From: Butyrivibrio sp. INlla21 | Lineage (GTDB): Bacteria; Bacillota; Clostridia; Lachnospirales; Lachnospiraceae | Reading direction: 5' to 3' | Assembly: GCF_900116875.1 (NCBI RefSeq) | Contig: NZ_FPCC01000005.1 | Coordinates: 1-64,000 of the forward strand | DNA: 64,000 nt | Shown here: one piece after another, positions 57,423 to 64,000 of the stretch | How positions within the stretch are numbered: the stretch's first letter is position 1 | Layout of the letters: every line of letters begins with the position of its first letter | The notes under the pieces: generated by a model | Databases searched by the model: none | What the model saw: only the letters and a program-made list of their open reading frames with translations | Told to the model about the DNA's origin: nothing | Made by a program: the position numbers and the translations under genes

Positions 57423-58331
57423 TCAATTCTTCTCGCCGGAATTGGTGAACTTAAACACTATAAGACTAAGAATACCTGTAATAATGAACATAAATACGGA
57501 AAGTGCTCCGCCAAGTCCATAGTTCTTACTATATAAGTGTTTGTTCAAATACATTATCAGTGTCATTGATGATCTCATAGGATCACCTGTTCCGTTAGTT
57601 AAGATCTGAGGAACATCAAACATCTGCAATCCGCCGATAAGAGATGTGATCATAACATAAATAAGAATAGGTCTGAGAAGTGGCAATGTGATCTTATAGA
57701 AAATCTGAGTAGCCGTAGCACCGTCAACCTGCGCTGCTTCAAAAAGCGAAGGATCGATACCCATCATACCGGCCATCAGAAGAATTGTCGTATTACCAAA
57801 CCACATGATACAGTTCATGAAAGCAACAAGCCAACGAACTGACCAAACGTGTGCCATAAACTGGTACGCTTCCTTGATCACTCCGATCTGTAAAAGAATG
57901 GAATTGATAGGTCCGGAAAGCGAAAACAAAGTAAAGAACAACATCGCAAAAGCTGATGCCATAATAAGGTTGGGAAGGTACATTACTGTCTTGAAGAATG
58001 CCTGTCCCTTAAGTCTGAGTGATGGATCTGTGAACCATGCACCAAGTACAAGTGAAATGATGATCTGAGGAACAAATCCCATTATCCACATGATCATTGT
58101 GTTCTTAAAGTATGTCGGAAGATCTCCGTTTGTAATAATAGTTATGAAGTTCTGTATACCTACAAAATTAGGTCCGATTATCTTAAGGCCCGATCTGTAG
58201 TTTTCAAAGAATGAATTATAAATAGTTGTTACTAAGGGTATCATCTGAAAAACCAAATATATTACAATAAAAGGTATCAGGAAAATATATCCCCACTTAT
58301 TGTATCTAACTACTTTGCTTGTTTTCTTCAT
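57423..58331 (-). CDS. ABC sugar permease, MalF type
   Basis: This 302-residue CUT1 permease has about six helices and an EAA loop with FEAAQVDGATATQIFYKIT. It follows the binding-protein gene, separated by a hairpin at 58356-58381. Together with the GH94 enzyme it suggests import of cellobiose or short beta-glucan fragments. Confidence 0.92.
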   Translation of the reverse strand: MKKTSKVVRYNKWGYIFLIPFIVIYLVFQMIPLVTTIYNSFFENYRSGLKIIGPNFVGIQNFITIITNGDLPTYFKNTMIMWIMGFVPQIIISLVLGAWFTDPSLRLKGQAFFKTVMYLPNLIMASAFAMLFFTLFSLSGPINSILLQIGVIKEAYQFMAHVWSVRWLVAFMNCIMWFGNTTILLMAGMMGIDPSLFEAAQVDGATATQIFYKITLPLLRPILIYVMITSLIGGLQMFDVPQILTNGTGDPMRSSMTLIMYLNKHLYSKNYGLGGALSVFMFIITGILSLIVFKFTNSGEKN

Positions 58332-58355
58332 AAGCGCTCCCTTTTCTTAATATAT

Positions 58356-58381
58356 GGGGCGCACTAACCCTAATGCGCCCC
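58356..58381 (-). terminator. Intra-operon hairpin between binding protein and permeases
   Basis: An 8-bp GC-rich stem (ggggcgca / tgcgcccc) has no strong T-run. It probably protects the upstream binding-protein mRNA and lowers permease expression. Confidence 0.65.
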
Positions 58382-58432
58382 GTAATACCCTCTAATAAGA
58401 AATAACTTAATAGATTACCTCTAATCTATAGA

Positions 58433-59845
58433 TTAGTCTGTTGTTACGTCAGGATACTTCTCTTTGATAGCTGTCTTGAATGCTGCAAGTGCCTCATCAA
58501 GAGTAGCGTTTCCGTCGAAGTAGTTCTTCATTGCTCTCTGGAACTCTTCGTTACATCCCTGATCGTATGCACACTGATTTGAAAGGTCGCAGTTCTCAGC
58601 TCCCTTAGCAAACATTGCAAGAGGATTCTGTCCGCCAAGTACATCAAATGCGAACTCGTCCTTGCCTGCTGCCTCTTCCATAGCGGGCTTGTTGTTTACG
58701 AAATCACTGTCAGCTGTAACGATATCAAGCATGATATCCTTGTTTGTTGTAAGAGCCTTCATGATGTCTGCGATAAGAACAGCGTTATCTGTTCCCTGAG
58801 CTGCGCAGATCCATGTTCCGCCCCAGAAGAAGCCCTGAGGTCCCTCTGTTGCTCCCCAACCACCTGCATTAGCGATTGAGCCTTCCTTGTCAGCAGCCAT
58901 TGAGAAGTTGATCATCCAAGCGGGTCCAAAGTAGCAGAATACCTTTCCGTCAGGATAGAATCCCTTGTTCCAGTCTTCGCTCCAAAGGTCTGAAGTTGAA
59001 GCAACCTCACCCTTGTCAGCCATATCCTTAGACATCTCAACCCACTTCATGATGTTCTCGTCGATAACAACCTTGCCATCCTGTACCCACTTACCTGATA
59101 CGTTGTTAGAGAATACACGATAAGCATCGTTTGTTGTAGCTGTCATGCTGTATCCGGCCTTCTTCATCTCAGCAGCTGTCTTTGAGAATGCATCCCAATC
59201 AGCTACAGCCTTCTGAACTTCTGCAGGATCGTCTGATCCGAGAACTTCCTTAGCAGCCTCACGGTTGTAAATAAGAACACCGGGGCAACCCTGCCATGAA
59301 AGTCCCTTAAGAACGCCGTTAGAATCTGTCATAACATCCTGTGTGTATTTGTACTGATCAGCGATATCAGCATCTGTGATACCAAGATCAGCTACAGGCA
59401 ATGTAACGTCTTCATCTACATATTTAAGAGCATAGTCTGCTTCTACAAGGAATATATCAATCTTATCATCTGCTGCTGCATCAGCCTGCTTGAGAAGGTT
59501 CTCATCGAGGTTGTTCTGATAAGCATTGTCCTGGTTAGGAGTAATGTTCCACTTTACAGTTACATCACCGATTGTACCTGTGGTAGCATCTACCTCAGTA
59601 TATCCCGGATAGTGATCCTTAACTCTTCTCTGGAACTCGTCATTCCAACAATAAATGTTGAGTACCTTTCCCTCATCTGCTGCAACTGCTGTTGTATCAG
59701 CTGCAGGAGTTTCTGCTGTTGCGTCTGTTGCTTCTGCTGCAGGTGCATCTGATGTAGGAGCTGTAGCAGCTGTGTTACCACATGCTGTAAGCATTCCGGC
59801 TACCATAGTTGCAGAAAGAACTACGCTAAGAAATTTCTTCTTCAT
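58433..59845 (-). CDS. ABC sugar-binding lipoprotein
   Basis: This 470-residue solute-binding protein has a lipoprotein signal (MKKKFLSVVLSATMVAGMLTAC), a long Ala/Thr/Asp-rich linker, then LNIYCWNDEFQRRVKDHYPG and a typical family 1 two-lobe body. It is likely the receptor for the sugar processed by the GH94 phosphorylase. The LacI gene lies upstream in the same orientation, 75 nt away. Confidence 0.93.
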   Translation of the reverse strand: MKKKFLSVVLSATMVAGMLTACGNTAATAPTSDAPAAEATDATAETPAADTTAVAADEGKVLNIYCWNDEFQRRVKDHYPGYTEVDATTGTIGDVTVKWNITPNQDNAYQNNLDENLLKQADAAADDKIDIFLVEADYALKYVDEDVTLPVADLGITDADIADQYKYTQDVMTDSNGVLKGLSWQGCPGVLIYNREAAKEVLGSDDPAEVQKAVADWDAFSKTAAEMKKAGYSMTATTNDAYRVFSNNVSGKWVQDGKVVIDENIMKWVEMSKDMADKGEVASTSDLWSEDWNKGFYPDGKVFCYFGPAWMINFSMAADKEGSIANAGGWGATEGPQGFFWGGTWICAAQGTDNAVLIADIMKALTTNKDIMLDIVTADSDFVNNKPAMEEAAGKDEFAFDVLGGQNPLAMFAKGAENCDLSNQCAYDQGCNEEFQRAMKNYFDGNATLDEALAAFKTAIKEKYPDVTTD

Positions 59846-59920
59846 AACCTTTAATACCTCCCTCTTTTATTTGAGTTTGTCATTGTATGTATTTAAAACA
59901 GCTCTCCGCCGTCTTAAACC

Positions 59921-60946
59921 TTAATTAAGTTTTTTGACCGAAGCTCCCGGTTCAAGCGTTCCCTTAACAACAATCTGTTCTATAAGTGTTCCCTTAGGAT
60001 TGTTGATAAGATCTATAAGCTTGGTGGCTGCGATCTTACCGATCTTCTCACTGTCCTGAACAATGGTTGTCATCTTGGGTGTGAGGCGGCTTGAAATCTC
60101 AAGTCCGTCGTATCCTACAACGGATACATCATCGGGGATCTTAAGCCCTCTGTCTCTGATGGCATTGATGCCACCGAGCGCGGCAAAATCATCCGGGTAA
60201 AAAATACATGTCGGAGGATCCTGCAGATTCAACAATTTATTGGTAGCTTCATAAGCTGCATCCGTATCACGATACGGAGCTATTACTACATATTCATCCG
60301 GAATATCTATTCCGTGTTCCTGCAGTGTCTTATAGAAGCTTGCAAGTCTGCTCTGTGTAACGGATGATTCAACGCCTCTCACATATGCTATCTTCTTGTG
60401 TCCCTGACTGCACACATATTCGGTGAGCTCTCTCATACCGTTAACATTATCCGATATAACTGCGATTCTGTTATAGAAGATATGGTCGATAGTAACAACG
60501 GGAATACTACTCTTGACCAGCTCATCAACTTCCGGATCGAAGAAATCCACACAAGCGATAACCACTCCGTCAAAGCCTCTGTATATTGCATGAGACAAAT
60601 ATGACATGTTGTTGATCCTGGCCTTACCTCCATTGATGAAGGTAATATCAAATCCATTCTCCTCAGCCGTGTTCTTAAAACTGTTAAGAACGTGATTAAA
60701 GTAATCATGAGTAAGACCACTGTTAGCCTCATCCACAAACAACACTCCGATGTTGTTGGTCCTGTTTGTCTTAAGAGCCTGTGCTGCAGCGTTGGGTCTG
60801 TACCCCAAACTCTCGGCAACCTGTCTTATATGTTCCTTAGTTTCCTGACCGATGTCATGATGATCATTAAGTGCTTTCGAAACAGTCGCAACCGACACCC
60901 CGCAGGCTATGGATATGTCTTTTAGTGAAACTTTCCTCTTAGCCAT
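59921..60946 (-). CDS. LacI-family regulator of the cellobiose locus
   Basis: This 341-residue repressor has an HTH SLKDISIACGVSVATVSKAL and an effector domain ending SSRLTPKMTTIVQDSEKIGK. It is divergent from the GH94 gene and upstream of the importer. Three near-identical 13-bp sites in the intergenic region (60968, 61142, 61304) are its likely operators, one close to its own start. Confidence 0.93.
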   Translation of the reverse strand: MAKRKVSLKDISIACGVSVATVSKALNDHHDIGQETKEHIRQVAESLGYRPNAAAQALKTNRTNNIGVLFVDEANSGLTHDYFNHVLNSFKNTAEENGFDITFINGGKARINNMSYLSHAIYRGFDGVVIACVDFFDPEVDELVKSSIPVVTIDHIFYNRIAVISDNVNGMRELTEYVCSQGHKKIAYVRGVESSVTQSRLASFYKTLQEHGIDIPDEYVVIAPYRDTDAAYEATNKLLNLQDPPTCIFYPDDFAALGGINAIRDRGLKIPDDVSVVGYDGLEISSRLTPKMTTIVQDSEKIGKIAATKLIDLINNPKGTLIEQIVVKGTLEPGASVKKLN

Positions 60947-60967
60947 ATCAATTTCCCGTCTCTGTAC

Positions 60968-60980
60968 TTAATCGTTTTCG
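60968..60980. promoter_or_regulatory. LacI operator copy 1
   Basis: TTAATCGTTTTCG differs at one base from the reverse complement of the copy at 61304-61316. It lies 22 nt before the LacI start and suggests autoregulation. Confidence 0.6.
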
Positions 60981-61141
60981 TGAAATCAATATACATCATT
61001 TTCCCGTCAAAAGCAATATGAACGGCTTGTTTTTTTGTGCATCTTATACATTTTTGTCTGATTCTACCAAAAATTCTTTTGGTTTTTTATCTATTATTAC
61101 GATTCTCTTTTATGTTTGTCCCTGTTTTATTGCTATTTTAA

Positions 61142-61154
61142 TTAAACGTTTTCG
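61142..61154. promoter_or_regulatory. LacI operator copy 2
   Basis: TTAAACGTTTTCG is the exact reverse complement of the copy at 61304-61316. It lies mid-region, about 160-175 nt from both flanking operators, a spacing that would allow DNA looping. Confidence 0.65.
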
Positions 61155-61259
61155 TATTCATCCCCTGTAACCCTCATGGTTGACGGCATTTTTGGAGTTT
61201 TTTCTGCAACATTCAGTATCTATGCGGTTTTCAAGCTCTGTTTTTTATCAATTTTTATG

Positions 61260-61288
61260 TTGCATTACTGCAGATTACCATATATAAT
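61260..61288 (+). promoter_or_regulatory. Promoter of the GH94 gene
   Basis: TTGCAT (61260-61265), 17 nt, TATAAT (61283-61288), 46 nt before the ATG. Operator copy 3 lies just downstream, where bound repressor would block transcription. Confidence 0.75.
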
Positions 61289-61303
61289 GTGCGTATATAT
61301 TTC

Positions 61304-61316
61304 CGAAAACGTTTAA
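61304..61316. promoter_or_regulatory. LacI operator copy 3
   Basis: CGAAAACGTTTAA with the AACGTT core of LacI-family sites, placed between the -10 and the GH94 start codon. Confidence 0.7.
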
Positions 61317-61334
61317 GTTAACTGGAGGGTAAGT

Positions 61335-63788
61335 ATGAAATACGGATTTTTTGACGATCAGGCGTGTGAGTACGTCATCACAACGCCCAAGACTCCTCTT
61401 CCTTGGATCAACTATCTCGGAAACAAGGAGTTCTTTACACTTATTTCCAACACTTGTGGCGGATACACATTTTTCAAGGATGCCAAGCTTTTAAGACTTA
61501 CAAGGTATCGTTACAACAATGTTCCTTATGACAACAACGGTAAATACTTCTATATTAAGGATACAACCGATTCATCTAATGAAGTTATTTGGAATCCGGG
61601 ATGGCAGCCCGTTAAGACTGCTCTTGACAGCTATGAGTGTCGTCACGGACTTGGATACAGCAAATTCACTTCTACCAAGAACGATGTTAAGGCAGAACTC
61701 CTTACTTTCGTTCCCATGAATGATAACTGCGAAGTTTCCAAGATCACTGTAACCAACAACAAGAACACTGCTGCTAAGCTTTCTCTTTTCTCTTATGTAG
61801 AATGGTGTCTCTGGAATGCAGACGATGATATGAAGAATTTCCAGCGTAACCTCAGCATCGGTGAAGTAGAGGTTGTAAACGGCGGTTCTGCAATTTTCCA
61901 CAAGACAGAGTACAGAGAGCGTAGAAATCACTATGCGGTATACGGCGTTAACACAGCCGTTGACGGATTTGATACAAGCAGAGACGCTTTCCTTGGTGCA
62001 TACAACGGTCCCGACAGCCCTGATGTTGTTGCTGACGGCAAGTGCACAGGTTCAATCGCAAGCGGATGGTCACCCATCGCTTCACAGCAGATCAACATCG
62101 AGCTTGCTCCCGGCGAATCCAAAACATTTATCTTCACTCTCGGATACATCGAGAATCCTCAGGATGAGAAGTGGGAAGCTCCCGGCGTGATCAACAAGAA
62201 GCGCGCATTCGAGATGCTTGACAATTACAAGACTGTTGAAGCTGTAGACAAGGCTCTTGCAGAGCTCAACGATTACTGGAAGAATCTTCTTACTATTTAC
62301 CATGTATCATCTTCCAATGAGAAGGTTGACCGTATGGTTAATATCTGGAACCAGTATCAGTGCATGGTAACATTCAACATGTCACGTTCTGCTTCTTATT
62401 ATGAGTCAGGTATCGGTCGTGGAATGGGATTCAGAGATTCTTGTCAGGATCTTCTCGGATTCGTTCACCTTATTCCCGACAGAGCAAGACAGCGTATCAT
62501 TGATATCGCTTCAACTCAGTTCCAGGATGGTAGTGCATATCATCAGTACCAGCCTCTTACCAAGAAGGGTAACTCCGACATCGGTTCAGGCTTCAACGAT
62601 GATCCTTTATGGCTCATCGCAGGTACAAGTGCATATATAAGAGAAACAGGTGACCTTTCTATCCTTAAAGAAATGGTTCCTTTCGATAACGATATGAGTG
62701 TTGCCAAGACACTTATGGAGCACCTTAAGTGTTCATTCAACTTCACAGCTACTCACAAGGGTCCTCACGGTCTTCCTCTTATCGGACGTGCCGATTGGAA
62801 CGACTGCTTGAACCTCAACTGCTTCTCAGAGCATCCCGGAGAGTCTTTCCAGACATTCGGTCCTTCAGAAGGTCCTGTAGCCGAATCAGTATTCATCGCA
62901 GGAATGTTCGTTAAGTACGGTGAAGAGTACGCTCAGCTCGCAGAACTCCTCGGCGACAATGCAGAGGCTGAAAGAGCTCGTGCTGAAGTTAAGAAAGTTT
63001 ATGATGCTACATGCACAGCCGGATGGGATGGCGAATGGTTCGTAAGAGCTTATGATGCATATTCCAACAAGGTTGGTTCAAAAGAATGTGAAGAAGGTCA
63101 GATCTACATCGAGCCTCAGGGCTTCTGTGTACTTGCAGGAATCGGTGTTGAAGAAGGTCTTGCAGCCAAGGCTCTTAAGAGCGTTGAAGAAAGACTTGAT
63201 ACCAAGTACGGAGTAATGATCTTCCAGCCCGCTTATACCAAGTATCACCTTGAACTCGGTGAAGTCAGCTCATATCCACCCGGATACAAGGAGAACGGCG
63301 GTATCTTCTGCCACAACAATCCTTGGGTATCAATTGCCGAGACTGTTCTCGGACACGGTAACAGAGCATTCGAGATCTATAAGAAGACATGCCCTGCATA
63401 CATTGAAGATATCAGCGAGATTCACTGCACAGAGCCTTATGTATATTCACAGATGGTTGCAGGTAAGGATGCTAAGTTCTTCGGTCAGGGTAAGAACAGC
63501 TGGCTTACAGGAACAGCAGCTTGGACATTCGTCAACATATCACAGTATATCCTTGGCGTATATCCCACACACAACGGTCTTTCAATCAATCCTTGTGTGC
63601 CTGCTGACTTTGGTGATTTCTCACTCACAAGAAAATACCGTGGTGCAACATACAACATCAGCGTTAAGCAGAACGGTGCCGAGAAGGGTATCAAGAAGCT
63701 TGTCGTAAACGGTAAAGAAATTGAAGGAAATATCATCCCTTACGATGAGAGCGTTAAGGAATACACTGTAGAAGCTATCATGGGTTGA
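61335..63788 (+). CDS. GH94 phosphorylase (cellobiose-phosphorylase-like)
   Basis: This 817-residue cytoplasmic enzyme splits beta-glucosidic disaccharides with phosphate, giving a sugar 1-phosphate and saving one ATP. N-terminal beta-sandwich (1-about 270), then an (alpha/alpha)6 barrel. Family motifs are [42 protein letters not shown] and [11 protein letters not shown], the last holding the expected general acid Asp (about 487). Length fits cellobiose phosphorylase. Substrate could also be a related beta-glucoside. Strong GGAGGG site 5 nt before the ATG. Expression is probably LacI-controlled. Confidence 0.93.
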   Translation: MKYGFFDDQACEYVITTPKTPLPWINYLGNKEFFTLISNTCGGYTFFKDAKLLRLTRYRYNNVPYDNNGKYFYIKDTTDSSNEVIWNPGWQPVKTALDSYECRHGLGYSKFTSTKNDVKAELLTFVPMNDNCEVSKITVTNNKNTAAKLSLFSYVEWCLWNADDDMKNFQRNLSIGEVEVVNGGSAIFHKTEYRERRNHYAVYGVNTAVDGFDTSRDAFLGAYNGPDSPDVVADGKCTGSIASGWSPIASQQINIELAPGESKTFIFTLGYIENPQDEKWEAPGVINKKRAFEMLDNYKTVEAVDKALAELNDYWKNLLTIYHVSSSNEKVDRMVNIWNQYQCMVTFNMSRSASYYESGIGRGMGFRDSCQDLLGFVHLIPDRARQRIIDIASTQFQDGSAYHQYQPLTKKGNSDIGSGFNDDPLWLIAGTSAYIRETGDLSILKEMVPFDNDMSVAKTLMEHLKCSFNFTATHKGPHGLPLIGRADWNDCLNLNCFSEHPGESFQTFGPSEGPVAESVFIAGMFVKYGEEYAQLAELLGDNAEAERARAEVKKVYDATCTAGWDGEWFVRAYDAYSNKVGSKECEEGQIYIEPQGFCVLAGIGVEEGLAAKALKSVEERLDTKYGVMIFQPAYTKYHLELGEVSSYPPGYKENGGIFCHNNPWVSIAETVLGHGNRAFEIYKKTCPAYIEDISEIHCTEPYVYSQMVAGKDAKFFGQGKNSWLTGTAAWTFVNISQYILGVYPTHNGLSINPCVPADFGDFSLTRKYRGATYNISVKQNGAEKGIKKLVVNGKEIEGNIIPYDESVKEYTVEAIMG

Positions 63789-63837
63789 TCTTAACAATCA
63801 GTATTTCGATATTTTTACTCTTGTTTAATACATTTTG

Positions 63838-63875
63838 CCCTGTCGGATCTCATAAATTCGGCAGGGTCTTTTTTT
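63838..63875 (+). terminator. Terminator of the GH94 gene
   Basis: An 8-bp stem with one G-U pair (ccctgtcg / cggcaggg) is followed by TCTTTTTTT, about 50 nt after the stop. Confidence 0.85.
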
Positions 63876-63939
63876 GCCCGTAAGCCCGCTAAAATACGCC
63901 TTTCCGCGGCCTTCTCTTTTGACCCGAAGAGTCCAAAAG

Positions 63940-63969
63940 TTGCGAACACCCTTTCAAATATGGTAAAAT
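63940..63969 (+). promoter_or_regulatory. Promoter of the last, truncated gene
   Basis: TTGCGA (63940-63945), 18 nt, TAAAAT (63964-63969), 23 nt before the ATG at 63993. Confidence 0.55.
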
Positions 63970-63992
63970 ACGTTGTTGAGTCGGAGGTGAAT

Positions 63993-64000
63993 ATGAGCGC
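63993..64000 (+). CDS. Start of an unidentified gene (cut by window edge)
   Basis: ATG AGC GC follows a strong GGAGGT site (63983-63988) at good spacing and a promoter upstream. Only two codons are in the window, so the product cannot be named. Confidence 0.6.

Overview
The window looks like chromosomal DNA of a flagellated, fibre-degrading Lachnospiraceae bacterium (Firmicutes/Clostridia), probably Butyrivibrio or a close relative. This rests on moderate GC, strong AGGAGG-type ribosome sites, a DUF4250 gene, RNase J, trigger factor and ClpP/ClpX genes, a GH94 phosphorylase with its own ABC importer, pectin-type hydrolases and an IS1182-type transposase. The genus is inferred from gene content, not from a marker gene. 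No rRNA, tRNA or CRISPR array was seen.

Layout. (1) 1-201: start of an IS1182-family transposase cut by the window edge. (2) 376-5983, minus strand: a cell-surface polysaccharide operon with a CpsB-type phosphatase, CpsC-type chain-length protein, CpsD-type tyrosine kinase, an anchored Ig-like protein, an LCP glycopolymer transferase and a lipoprotein with a sortase-B fold that lacks the catalytic His and Cys. A secreted coiled-coil protein follows. (3) 6169-10368: DUF4250 protein, ClpB, and a corrinoid adenosyltransferase fused to a MetH-activation-like domain. (4) 10554-13175: an isolated 873-residue flagellin. (5) 13263-17768: two lipoproteins, a decayed ABC transporter (both genes broken) and EngB. 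(6) 17950-30659: ClpX, ClpP and, about 9.4 kb away, trigger factor. A carbohydrate locus lies between them (GH28-like, an alpha/alpha-barrel hydrolase, two sugar permeases, a binding protein, an AraC regulator, GH43) together with a GGDEF protein. (7) 31085-34987: a chemoreceptor, a DJ-1/PfpI protein, a CYTH protein and a toxin-antitoxin pair. (8) 35098-39869: a malQ-lacI pair, a TetR gene paired with a PfkB-like protein lacking the catalytic Asp, and a small acidic membrane protein. (9) 39932-48400: DUF2225 protein, GlnRS, a PocR-GAF-PAS-GGDEF-EAL protein, IMP dehydrogenase and two membrane proteins. (10) 48508-53457: an ACT-domain protein, homoserine dehydrogenase and aspartate kinase in one operon, then RNase J. 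(11) 53459-56390: a promoter, a structured leader of about 240 nt ending in an intrinsic terminator, then a multi-pass membrane protein and a UbiA-family prenyltransferase. (12) 56528-63788: ABC importer, LacI regulator and a GH94 cellobiose-phosphorylase-like enzyme, with three near-identical operator copies in the divergent control region. The window ends 8 nt into a new gene.

How the parts work together. Two sugar systems follow the same plan: a binding protein and two permeases import oligosaccharides, cytoplasmic enzymes cut them (GH28/GH43 types, or GH94 phosphorolysis that saves ATP), and an adjacent AraC or LacI regulator senses the sugar. The malQ-lacI pair handles maltodextrin or glycogen. 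The capsule operon and the DUF6044/UbiA pair point to cell-surface glycan assembly. Most other genes are housekeeping: proteolysis and folding, amino acid and nucleotide synthesis, RNA turnover.

Points most worth a second look: the leader before 53714 with possible terminator/antiterminator alternatives; the pseudo-sortase lipoprotein in the capsule operon; the PfkB-like protein with Asn for the catalytic Asp; the broken ABC transporter with a likely repeat-mediated deletion; the isolated giant flagellin; and the carbohydrate island that splits tig from clpPX.
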